64,000 nucleotides of DNA from Mesohalobacter salilacus (GTDB lineage: Bacteria > Bacteroidota > Bacteroidia > Flavobacteriales > Flavobacteriaceae): the NCBI GenBank assembly GCA_003931895.1, contig RRZV01000082.1, positions 1 to 64,000 of the forward strand. The letters run 5' to 3'. The notes beneath the pieces are model-generated. The model saw only the letters and a program-made list of their open reading frames with translations, was not told the origin of the DNA and did no database searches. The first letter of the stretch is position 1. The number at the start of each line of letters is the position of its first letter. Shown piece by piece: positions 56,323 to 64,000 of the stretch. A program made the translations under genes and the position numbers.

Positions 56323-57315
56323 ATGGCATTATTCAATTTTCAAAAGCCCGATAAAGTAATTATGATAGACTCTTCTGAGTTTGAAGGTATATTTGAGTTT
56401 AGACCTTTAGAACCAGGATATGGTCTTACCGTAGGTAATGCTTTACGTCGCGTTTTACTATCTTCTTTAGAAGGTTTTGCAATTACTTCGGTTAAAATAG
56501 AAGGCGTAGATCACGAGTTTTCTACAATTTCAGGCGTAGTAGAAGATGTAACTGAAATCATCCTTAATCTTAAACAAGTTAGATTCAAACAACAAATAGA
56601 AGATAACGATACTGAATCTGCAGTAATTAGCGTTTCTAATCAAAAGCAATTAACCGCTGGTGATTTTCAAAAACATCTTTCTGGATTTCAAGTATTAAAT
56701 CCGGAACATGTTATTTGTAATATGGATAAAAAAGTTTCCATAAACATGCAAATTACTATTGAGAAAGGTAGAGGTTATGTTTCAGCTGAAGAAAACAAAA
56801 AAGACGAAGTAGCATTAGGAACCATTTTTACAGATTCTATCTACACTCCAATCAAAAATGTTAAGTACAGCATTGAAAACTTTAGAGTAGAACAAAAAAC
56901 AGATTATGAAAAATTAGTCTTCGAAATTGTTACTGATGGTTCAATTCATCCTAAAGATGCTTTAACAGAAGCTGCAAAAACTTTAATCCATCATTTCATG
57001 TTATTTTCTGATGAAAGAATAACACTAGAGACTGAAGAATTAGCTCAAACAGAAACTTACGATGAAGAAGCACTCCACATGAGACAGCTTCTTAAGTCTA
57101 AACTTTCTGATCTTGATTTATCTGTAAGAGCACTAAACTGCCTTAAAGCCGCTGAAGTTGAAACTTTAGGCGACTTGGTTTCTTACAACAAGAATGATTT
57201 GATGAAATTTAGAAATTTTGGTAAAAAATCCCTGAGCGAGCTTGAAGAATTAGTCAGCAATAAAGGCCTTGATTTTGGCATGGACTTATCTCGTTATAAC
57301 CTTGATAAAGACTAA
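56323..57315 (+). CDS. rpoA: DNA-directed RNA polymerase subunit alpha
   Basis: The 330-residue protein has the dimerisation domain (about 1-230, with [20 protein letters not shown] and [14 protein letters not shown]) and, after a linker, the alpha-CTD (about 255-325, [20 protein letters not shown], then [15 protein letters not shown]) that binds upstream promoter DNA. The core helix arginines in [10 protein letters not shown] are kept. rplQ follows after 27 nt. Confidence 0.99.
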   Translation: MALFNFQKPDKVIMIDSSEFEGIFEFRPLEPGYGLTVGNALRRVLLSSLEGFAITSVKIEGVDHEFSTISGVVEDVTEIILNLKQVRFKQQIEDNDTESAVISVSNQKQLTAGDFQKHLSGFQVLNPEHVICNMDKKVSINMQITIEKGRGYVSAEENKKDEVALGTIFTDSIYTPIKNVKYSIENFRVEQKTDYEKLVFEIVTDGSIHPKDALTEAAKTLIHHFMLFSDERITLETEELAQTETYDEEALHMRQLLKSKLSDLDLSVRALNCLKAAEVETLGDLVSYNKNDLMKFRNFGKKSLSELEELVSNKGLDFGMDLSRYNLDKD

Positions 57316-57342
57316 TTTAAAGCCTCAAAAAAATTATTTAAA

Positions 57343-57969
57343 ATGAGACACGGAAAGAAATTTAACCACTTGAGTCGCAAGACTGCCCATAGAAAATCTA
57401 TGTTGGCTAATATGGCTTGCTCTCTTATAGAACATAAAAGAATAAATACTACACTTGCAAAAGCAAAGGCTCTAAGAACTTTTGTTGAGCCTCTTGTTAC
57501 TAAGTCAAAAACAGACACGACTCATAATAGACGTATCGTGTTTTCAAAACTTAGAGACAAGTACGCCGTTGCTGAATTATTTAGAGAAGTAGCGCCAAAA
57601 GTGGCCTCAAGACCTGGTGGATACACAAGAATTATTAAGCTTGGCCATCGACTTGGTGATGCCGCTGAAATGGCAATGATAGAGCTTGTAGATTTTAATG
57701 ATATTTACAGCCCGAAAGGCAAAAAGAAAAAGAAATCTACGCGTAGAGCTGGTAAAAAAGTAACTTCAGATCAACCTGAAACTTCTGAAACTAATGTTGA
57801 ATCATCTCCAAAAGAAGATTCAAAAACTAAAGAAGACAACAATAAAGTTGAAAATAAAACTGAAGCTAAGCCAGAAACAAGCGAAGCTAAAGCTGATTCT
57901 AATAAAACTGAAGCTAAAGACAAATCATCTGAAGAAAACAAACAATCTAAAGATGACGAGAAAAAATAA
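57343..57969 (+). CDS. rplQ: 50S ribosomal protein L17 with long charged C-terminal tail
   Basis: Residues 1-122 are a normal L17 ([60 protein letters not shown]). Residues 123-208 are a low-complexity tail: first basic ([15 protein letters not shown]), then rich in E, K, S, T, N and D with repeated NKTEAK and ETSE units. Bacterial L17 is usually about 115-130 residues; tails occur in Bacteroidetes but this one is long. It ends the ribosomal run at a terminator. Confidence 0.97.
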   Translation: MRHGKKFNHLSRKTAHRKSMLANMACSLIEHKRINTTLAKAKALRTFVEPLVTKSKTDTTHNRRIVFSKLRDKYAVAELFREVAPKVASRPGGYTRIIKLGHRLGDAAEMAMIELVDFNDIYSPKGKKKKKSTRRAGKKVTSDQPETSETNVESSPKEDSKTKEDNNKVENKTEAKPETSEAKADSNKTEAKDKSSEENKQSKDDEKK

Positions 57970-57998
57970 TTATAATATCAGTTATATTTACTAATTTT

Positions 57999-58030
57999 AA
58001 GGGATAAATTAAATATTTATCCCTTTTTTT
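57999..58030 (+). terminator. Terminator of the ribosomal run
   Basis: AAGGGATAAAT (57999-58009) pairs perfectly with ATTTATCCCTT (58015-58025) over a 5-nt loop, then a T run. The carA ATG lies only 14 nt beyond, so readthrough may supply carA transcription. Confidence 0.9.
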
Positions 58031-58043
58031 ATATCAATACATT

Positions 58044-59147
58044 ATGAGATACCACAAAAAGAAAGACGCCATTCTCATCCTAGAAGATGGAACTCAATTT
58101 AATGGAAAAGCCGTTTCAAACAACCAAGACACTGCATTTGGGGAAATTTGTTTTAACACTGGCATGACAGGTTATCAAGAAATTTTTACTGATCCTTCTT
58201 ATCACGGACAACTCATGGTTACAACCAATGCACATATTGGAAATTATGGTACACACAACGAAGAAAACCAATCTGATTCTCCGAAAATAGCAGGGCTTAT
58301 CTGTAAAAATTTTAGCTACAGCCCTTCTCGAGCCTCTTCAGACCAATCGCTTGAAGATTTTTTAAATCAAGCTAACCTATTTGCTATTTCTGATTTAGAC
58401 ACACGAGCTTTAGTTCGTCATATCAGACAACACGGCGCAATGAATGCTGTTATTTCTACACAAATAGACAATATCGAATCATTGAAAGATGAATTAAACA
58501 CTTATCCTAAAATGGATGGGCTTGAACTGGCTTCAAAAGTTTCTACTGAAAACGCTTATTTTTTTGGAGATGAAAATTCAAAGTATAAAATTGCAGTCTT
58601 AGATTTAGGAGTGAAAACTAATATTCTAAAATATTTAGCCGAAAGAAAGGCTTACCTAAAGGTGTTTCCTTACAATAGCAGTCTAGAAGATTTGATGTCG
58701 TTTAAACCTGATGCTATCTTTCTATCAAATGGACCAGGTGACCCCCAACCTTTAAAATCTGCTGTCGAGTTGGCGAAAAAAGCTATAGAACAAAACATCC
58801 CTACATTCGGAATCTGTCTCGGTCACCAAGTCATTGCTTTATCACAAGGTATTTCAACTTTCAAAATGCACCATGGACATCGTGGTATTAACCATCCTGT
58901 AATGAATTTAGTGACAGGTAAGTCAGAAATCACATCTCAAAATCACGGTTTTGCCGTAAATAAAGATGAAGCAGAAAATCATTCAGGTGTAGAAATTACC
59001 CACTTGCATCTCAACGACCAAACCTTAGCAGGCTTTAAACTTAAGGATAAAAAATGTTTTTCAGTACAATATCATCCTGAAGCTGGCCCAGGACCAAATG
59101 ATGCTAACTATTTATTCGACGATTTCTATAATATGTATGCTTCTTAA
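58044..59147 (+). CDS. carA: Carbamoyl-phosphate synthase small subunit
   Basis: This glutaminase subunit feeds ammonia to CarB for pyrimidine and arginine synthesis. The 367-residue protein has FGEICFNTGMTGYQEIFTDP, the GATase nucleophile region FGICLGHQVIALSQGI, GHRGINHPV, and the His-Glu part FSVQYHPEAGPGPND. carB is not in the window. No -7 box is visible upstream: the start lies 14 nt after the rplQ terminator, suggesting partial readthrough. Confidence 0.97.
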   Translation: MRYHKKKDAILILEDGTQFNGKAVSNNQDTAFGEICFNTGMTGYQEIFTDPSYHGQLMVTTNAHIGNYGTHNEENQSDSPKIAGLICKNFSYSPSRASSDQSLEDFLNQANLFAISDLDTRALVRHIRQHGAMNAVISTQIDNIESLKDELNTYPKMDGLELASKVSTENAYFFGDENSKYKIAVLDLGVKTNILKYLAERKAYLKVFPYNSSLEDLMSFKPDAIFLSNGPGDPQPLKSAVELAKKAIEQNIPTFGICLGHQVIALSQGISTFKMHHGHRGINHPVMNLVTGKSEITSQNHGFAVNKDEAENHSGVEITHLHLNDQTLAGFKLKDKKCFSVQYHPEAGPGPNDANYLFDDFYNMYAS

Positions 59148-59170
59148 ATAAGTATGTGTCTTAAACAAAG

Positions 59171-59193
59171 AAGGCGGCTGATTAGCCGCCTTT
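59171..59193. terminator. Bidirectional terminator between carA and the fasciclin gene
   Basis: AAGGCGGCT (59171-59179) pairs with AGCCGCCTT (59184-59192) over GATT. It is GC-rich and perfect. A T-rich tract follows on the plus strand and a short one on the minus strand. Confidence 0.85.
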
Positions 59194-59214
59194 CTCTATT
59201 TTCAAATAATTTAA

Positions 59215-59733
59215 CTAAGGTAAAATCACAGTATCTAATACGTGAATTACACCATTAGAAGATTTTACATCAGTTTTTACAATCGTAGAGGTATTACCTT
59301 TGGCGTCTATGATAATAACATTGCCGTCTTTTGTAGTTACAGTAAAACTATCACCGCTAAGTGTTTTTACGCTTAATTTACCCTTATTATCTTTTACAGC
59401 TTTCAAAACATCAGCAGCCATCAAGTTACCTTTAACAACATGGTAAGTTAATACTTTCTGCAAAGTACCTTTGTTCTCAGGTTTTAATAAACTACTCAAT
59501 GTTTCCTTAGGTAATTTAGCAAAGGCATCATTGGTTGGCGCAAAAACTGTAAAAGGTCCTTCAGTTTGTAATACTTCAACTAAGTCCGCAGCTTTTACCG
59601 CTGTTACAAGTGTTGAAAAATCATCAATACTTGCAGCATTTTCAACAATATTATTTTTCGTGCTTTGGGCATTGACCGTTGTCGCAAAAATAAACATTGC
59701 AATTAAACTAAAATTTGTAATCATCTTTTTCAT
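59215..59733 (-). CDS. Fasciclin (FAS1) domain protein, exported
   Basis: The 172-residue protein has a signal peptide (SLIAMFIFATTVNAQ) and one FAS1 domain with the H1 box TEGPFTVFAPTNDAFAKLP and the H2 box SNGVIHVLDTVILP; LQKVLTYHVVKGNL lies between. Such small FAS1 proteins are secreted or envelope bound and may act in adhesion. It is a single gene, convergent with carA and divergent from eno. Confidence 0.93.
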   Translation of the reverse strand: MKKMITNFSLIAMFIFATTVNAQSTKNNIVENAASIDDFSTLVTAVKAADLVEVLQTEGPFTVFAPTNDAFAKLPKETLSSLLKPENKGTLQKVLTYHVVKGNLMAADVLKAVKDNKGKLSVKTLSGDSFTVTTKDGNVIIIDAKGNTSTIVKTDVKSSNGVIHVLDTVILP

Positions 59734-59920
59734 AGCTAATTGTTTTTTAAATTAGACTACATAGATAAGAATAAGACATAATTTTTATTAAAAACCCTAA
59801 TTAATTTAACTTCAATACACAAAACGTTTAAGGCTATTTCACTTTATCTCAATCGTTTTAGTTAATAATGAAAAAAAATATTGATTTTAATTTATTATTT
59901 AATCTGATTGAATTTCGTAA

Positions 59921-61243
<1,323 letters not shown>

Positions 61244-61270
61244 AAATTGATTCATATCATTTTTTAAAAC

Positions 61271-61319
61271 ACCTATTCTACTTATTTTTAACGATAACTT
61301 AAGTAGGATAGGTTTTTTT
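61271..61319 (+). terminator. Rho-independent terminator of eno
   Basis: ACCTATTCTACTT (61271-61283) pairs with AAGTAGGATAGGT (61301-61313), 13 bp with one G-T pair, then a T run. Confidence 0.88.
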
Positions 61320-61356
61320 GGCTTTAGACTTAACGCCTATTTAACAATTCATTGCT

Positions 61357-61364
61357 TATCTTTG
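61357..61364 (+). promoter_or_regulatory. -7 box TATCTTTG of gltA
   Basis: This exact TAnnTTTG match lies after the eno terminator and ends 37 nt before the gltA ATG. Confidence 0.6.
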
Positions 61365-61401
61365 ATAAGTTTCAAAAACAAATAACCTTAAAGAATATTA
61401 T

Positions 61402-62682
61402 ATGACAGCTAAAATTGAATTTGACGGAAAACAATACGAATTACCTGTAACTGTAGGCACAGAAAATGAACACGGCATAGACATTTCTACATTAAGAAGT
61501 GCGTCTGGTGGATTGATAACATTAGATCGTGGTTATAAAAACACAGGATCTTGTGAAAGTGCAATCACCTTCTTAGACGGTGAACAAGGAATTTTACGTT
61601 ACCGTGGATATTCAATTGAAGAGTTAGCTGAAAATGCAAGTTTTCTTGAAGTTGCCTATTTGCTGATTTTTGGCGAATTGCCATCCCAAGAAAAACTAGA
61701 CAAATTTCACCAAGATATAAAAGACGAATCTAACGTCGACGAAGAAATGAAAAAAATCCTTGATGGATTTCCTCGCTCGGCACATCCTATGGGAGTTGTA
61801 TCTTCTCTTACGAGTGCATTAGTTGCATTCAATCCTTCATCAGTAGATGTAAGTTCAGAGGAAGATATGTATAAGTCTATTGTAAAATTATTAGCTAAGT
61901 TTCCAGTTTTATGCGCTTGGGCTTTAAGAAAACGTACAGGACAACCCTTAGACTACGGAGATAGTTCTCTCGGCTATGTTGAAAACATCTTAAAAATGAT
62001 GTTTAAAAAAGCTAACGAAGACTACAAAATCAATCCCGTTGTAGCTTCAGCCTTAAATAAATTGTTGATTCTACATGCTGATCACGAACAAAACTGCTCA
62101 GCCTCAACAGTAAGAATTGTTGGCTCATCTCACGCCGGATTATTTGTGTCCATCTCTGCAGGTATTAATGCACTTTGGGGACCACTTCACGGCGGAGCTA
62201 ATCAAGCTGTAATTGAAATGCTGGAAGGCATCAAAGCCGACGGTGGCGATACCAAAAAATATATGGGTAAAGCTAAAGACAAAGAAGACCCCTTCAGACT
62301 CATGGGCTTTGGTCACCGTGTTTACAAAAACTTTGATCCAAGAGCCAAAATTATCAAAAAATCTGCAGACGATGTTCTCGGCGATTTAGGTATTGAAGAT
62401 CCCGTTCTCGACATTGCTAAAGGCCTTGAAAAAGAAGCTTTAGAAGACGATTATTTTGTAAAACGTAAACTCTACCCTAACGTTGATTTCTATTCAGGTA
62501 TCATCTACAGAGCACTTGGCATACCAACAGAAATGTTTACAGTAATGTTTGCTCTCGGCAGACTGCCTGGCTGGATTGCTCAATGGAGAGAGATGCGTTT
62601 AAAGAAAGAACCCATTGGCAGACCAAGACAAATCTATGTAGGCGAAAACCACAGACCTTATGCCGAAATTAGCAATAGGTAA
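61402..62682 (+). CDS. gltA: Citrate synthase
   Basis: The enzyme condenses oxaloacetate and acetyl-CoA in the TCA cycle. The 426-residue protein is of the long bacterial type, with an N-terminal beta part (IEFDGKQYELPVTVGTENEH), CESAITFLDGEQGILRYRGY, ILHADHEQNCSASTVRIVGS with an active histidine, GPLHGGANQAVIEML, the FGHRVYKNFDPRAKI segment with the second histidine, and the catalytic Asp in LYPNVDFYSGIIYRALG. A foldback element follows. Confidence 0.98.
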   Translation: MTAKIEFDGKQYELPVTVGTENEHGIDISTLRSASGGLITLDRGYKNTGSCESAITFLDGEQGILRYRGYSIEELAENASFLEVAYLLIFGELPSQEKLDKFHQDIKDESNVDEEMKKILDGFPRSAHPMGVVSSLTSALVAFNPSSVDVSSEEDMYKSIVKLLAKFPVLCAWALRKRTGQPLDYGDSSLGYVENILKMMFKKANEDYKINPVVASALNKLLILHADHEQNCSASTVRIVGSSHAGLFVSISAGINALWGPLHGGANQAVIEMLEGIKADGGDTKKYMGKAKDKEDPFRLMGFGHRVYKNFDPRAKIIKKSADDVLGDLGIEDPVLDIAKGLEKEALEDDYFVKRKLYPNVDFYSGIIYRALGIPTEMFTVMFALGRLPGWIAQWREMRLKKEPIGRPRQIYVGENHRPYAEISNR

Positions 62683-62702
62683 TAGTAAATTTTTAAGATT
62701 AT

Positions 62703-62850
62703 CGTGGGCTTCGAGCGGGCTATCCACTATATCTTTTTGGGGTTTATTAAGTCTCAGTAAGTGTTTTGAGATTACCGCTTTTTGGCGGCAATCTCAAAAC
62801 ACAACTTCGCTAAAAAAAACCTCAAAAAGGATGCCGTTACTATCCCTAAG
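62703..62850. repeat. Large foldback element downstream of gltA
   Basis: The core is a hairpin at 62761-62802: GTGTTTTGAGATT pairs with AATCTCAAAACAC (13 bp), and CCGC with GCGG inside. Wider arms also match: CTTTTTGGGGTTT near 62733 with the complement of AAACCTCAAAAAGG near 62818, and CGTGGGCTT at about 62704 with AAGCCACG near 62850. It has no credible ORF. It may serve as a gltA terminator structure or be a dispersed element. Confidence 0.6.
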
Positions 62851-62929
62851 CCACGTTAATCAAACTGATTTCCAATTTTTTAAATAAATATAGATCATCA
62901 AAATTGTTTAAAATCCATACACTATAATT

Positions 62930-63442
62930 ATGAAACTTTATCAAATCGCATTTCTGTTTTCACTACTTGTTTTAAGTTCTTGTGGAAACCCTAAAGACAG
63001 CAAAAAAGAAGACAAACAAAGTATAAAAATCAATCAACCTGTAGAAGAAAAATCAACATCTCAAGACGGTGTTACCGAAATTATATTAACGGGCAATGAC
63101 CAAATGCGTTTTAACTTAAAAGAAATTAAAGTTGACGCTGGAGATAAGGTCAAACTTACGCTTAAACACATCGGCCAGCTTGATGTTAAAGTTATGGGAC
63201 ATAATTTTGTTTTACTAAAACCTGAAACTAATATCAATAAATTTGCAACAAAAGCAGTCGACGCAAAGGACAATGACTACATTCCTCAAGAATCTAATGC
63301 CGTCATTGTACACACCAAAATGATAGGTGGAGGCGAACAAACTACAATCACCTTTGATGCGCCAGAAAAAGGCGTTTACGATTTTATATGTAGTTTTCCT
63401 GGTCATGTTGCCTTAATGCAAGGTAAATTTATTGTGGAATAG
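62930..63442 (+). CDS. Azurin, lipoprotein form
   Basis: This type 1 copper protein carries electrons. The 170-residue product has a lipoprotein signal (SLLVLSSC, lipid cysteine 18), so it should be membrane tethered, and an acidic/basic linker to about 48. The cupredoxin domain keeps every copper ligand: H91 in MGHNFVLL, C154, H159 and M163 in CSFPGHVALMQG, with the G90 carbonyl. The electron donor and acceptor are unknown; another envelope electron carrier is the cytochrome lipoprotein at 6423. Confidence 0.95.
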   Translation: MKLYQIAFLFSLLVLSSCGNPKDSKKEDKQSIKINQPVEEKSTSQDGVTEIILTGNDQMRFNLKEIKVDAGDKVKLTLKHIGQLDVKVMGHNFVLLKPETNINKFATKAVDAKDNDYIPQESNAVIVHTKMIGGGEQTTITFDAPEKGVYDFICSFPGHVALMQGKFIVE

Positions 63443-63509
63443 TTTTATTCTGAACACTTTTCATTATAATTGAAAATATAAATGGTTACTATTTTAAAAC
63501 CCTAACTGA

Positions 63510-63854
63510 ATGAATAATAAAACAATCGACATAAATGAATCAACCATAAAAAAATTTGTTGAATCTATTAGACCTAAAAATCCTGAAATAAGAAAAGAAA
63601 TTGATATGGGATATTCTTATGATGGTAAAACTGTAATTTTTTATGAAATAAGACCCGATCGGTTAAATCCTGATAAAATCACTCAAATGGAATTCGCAAA
63701 AATTAGATTTTATAAATCAAGACAAGAATGGAACTTGTATTGGATGCGAGCAAGTGGTAAATGGGAACTCTACGAACCCTATTCAAAATCTTCTTATTTA
63801 GATAAGTTATTGGCGGTTATAAAAGAAGATGAATACGCTTGTTTTTTTGGTTAA
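63510..63854 (+). CDS. DUF3024 family protein
   Basis: The 114-residue cytosolic protein matches DUF3024 along its length: RPKNPEIRKEIDMGYSYDG, VIFYEIRPDRLNP, AKIRFYKSRQEWNLYWMRA, KWELYEPYSKS and the terminal DEYACFFG. Function is unknown. It lies 67 nt after azurin on the same strand, with no clear terminator between, so cotranscription is possible. Confidence 0.85.
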   Translation: MNNKTIDINESTIKKFVESIRPKNPEIRKEIDMGYSYDGKTVIFYEIRPDRLNPDKITQMEFAKIRFYKSRQEWNLYWMRASGKWELYEPYSKSSYLDKLLAVIKEDEYACFFG

Positions 63855-63888
63855 TTTTCTAAATCAATTTTCTTTTTAATTCTTTATT

Positions 63889-64000
63889 TTGTCAGTCTAA
63901 CATTATATTGTCCATCAGAACTTATTTCAGATTACATTTACCTTGTCAATCTGAACTTGTTTCAGATTCCTATTTTATGACTAAATTTGTCAGCATAATT
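63889..64000. repeat. Direct repeats at the right edge
   Basis: Two 26-bp copies of TTGTC(C/A)ATC(A/T)GAACTT(A/G)TTTCAGATT lie at 63908-63933 and 63943-63968, 35 bp apart. Partial TTGTCAG units flank them at 63889 and 63988. They have no coding potential, and the element may continue past the window. Confidence 0.5.

Noticed and set aside
41024-57969. Separate internal promoters for the S10, spc and alpha parts
   Set aside because: I saw no TAnnTTTG with suitable spacing at the classical operon borders; gaps there are 2-27 nt apart from the two structured spacers listed.
57794-57994. A 66-codon Lys/Leu-rich ORF overlapping the end of rplQ
   Set aside because: It is a frame-shifted reading of the low-complexity L17 tail.
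62660-62887. A 75-codon plus-strand ORF after gltA
   Set aside because: It overlaps the gltA end and runs across a long hairpin; no recognisable product.

Overview
The window looks like a chromosomal segment from a member of the Flavobacteriaceae (Bacteroidetes). The DNA is AT-rich. Genes rarely have a Shine-Dalgarno sequence. Many gene starts are preceded by the Bacteroidetes -7 box TAnnTTTG, sometimes with a TTG about 19 nt upstream. The gene content fits this: fused 2-oxoacid dehydrogenase E1, monomeric isocitrate dehydrogenase, DUF2911, type B L31, a ParDE pair, lipoprotein azurin, and the order rplQ-carA-eno-gltA. I cannot name a genus. I see no tRNA, rRNA, CRISPR array or intact insertion sequence.

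Layout. 1-3047 (minus): the N-terminal 1015 codons of a secreted protein made of exact 303-bp repeats with a 606-bp higher-order period; it runs off the left edge. 3297-15449: housekeeping genes (htpG, a Na+/Ca2+ exchanger, a cytochrome c-DUF3365 lipoprotein, yqeY, folE-cysS-yidD, an OmpA-like lipoprotein, fused E1 dehydrogenase, DUF2911, meaB, rpmE2). 15787-19262: a sugar-related cluster (DUF1080 lipoprotein, Tat-exported Gfo/Idh/MocA oxidoreductase, PfkB kinase). 19269-29285: icd, rplS, apt, a CvfB-like RNA-binding protein, an AlaDH/saccharopine-dehydrogenase-like enzyme, a TetR-UbiB kinase operon and uvrB. 29286-35393 is the accessory part: a foldback-rich gap, msrA with a second folE, a CocE-type hydrolase, a DUF4143 ATPase, a truncated copy of the hydrolase and a ParDE toxin-antitoxin pair. 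35394-40763: an FAD protein, a ChaN-like protein, DUF1853, a small exported protein and deoC-deoD.

41024-57969 is one continuous plus-strand run joining the str, S10, spc and alpha operons: rpsL, rpsG, fusA, then rpsJ through rplQ including secY, infA, rpmJ and rpoA, with no tuf, adk or map. It starts from a clear promoter (TTG-N19-TACATTTG) and ends at a strong terminator. Then come carA, a fasciclin protein (minus), eno, gltA, azurin and a DUF3024 protein.

Most genes are ordinary core genes. The parts worth a second look are the repeat protein, the hydrolase remnant beside the ATPase and toxin-antitoxin genes, a toxin-antitoxin promoter whose spacer is exactly a palindrome, a possible TetR operator array, several foldback elements in gaps, a structured leader before rpsD, two folE genes, and the long charged tail on L17. 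I found nothing I would call a complete new biological system.
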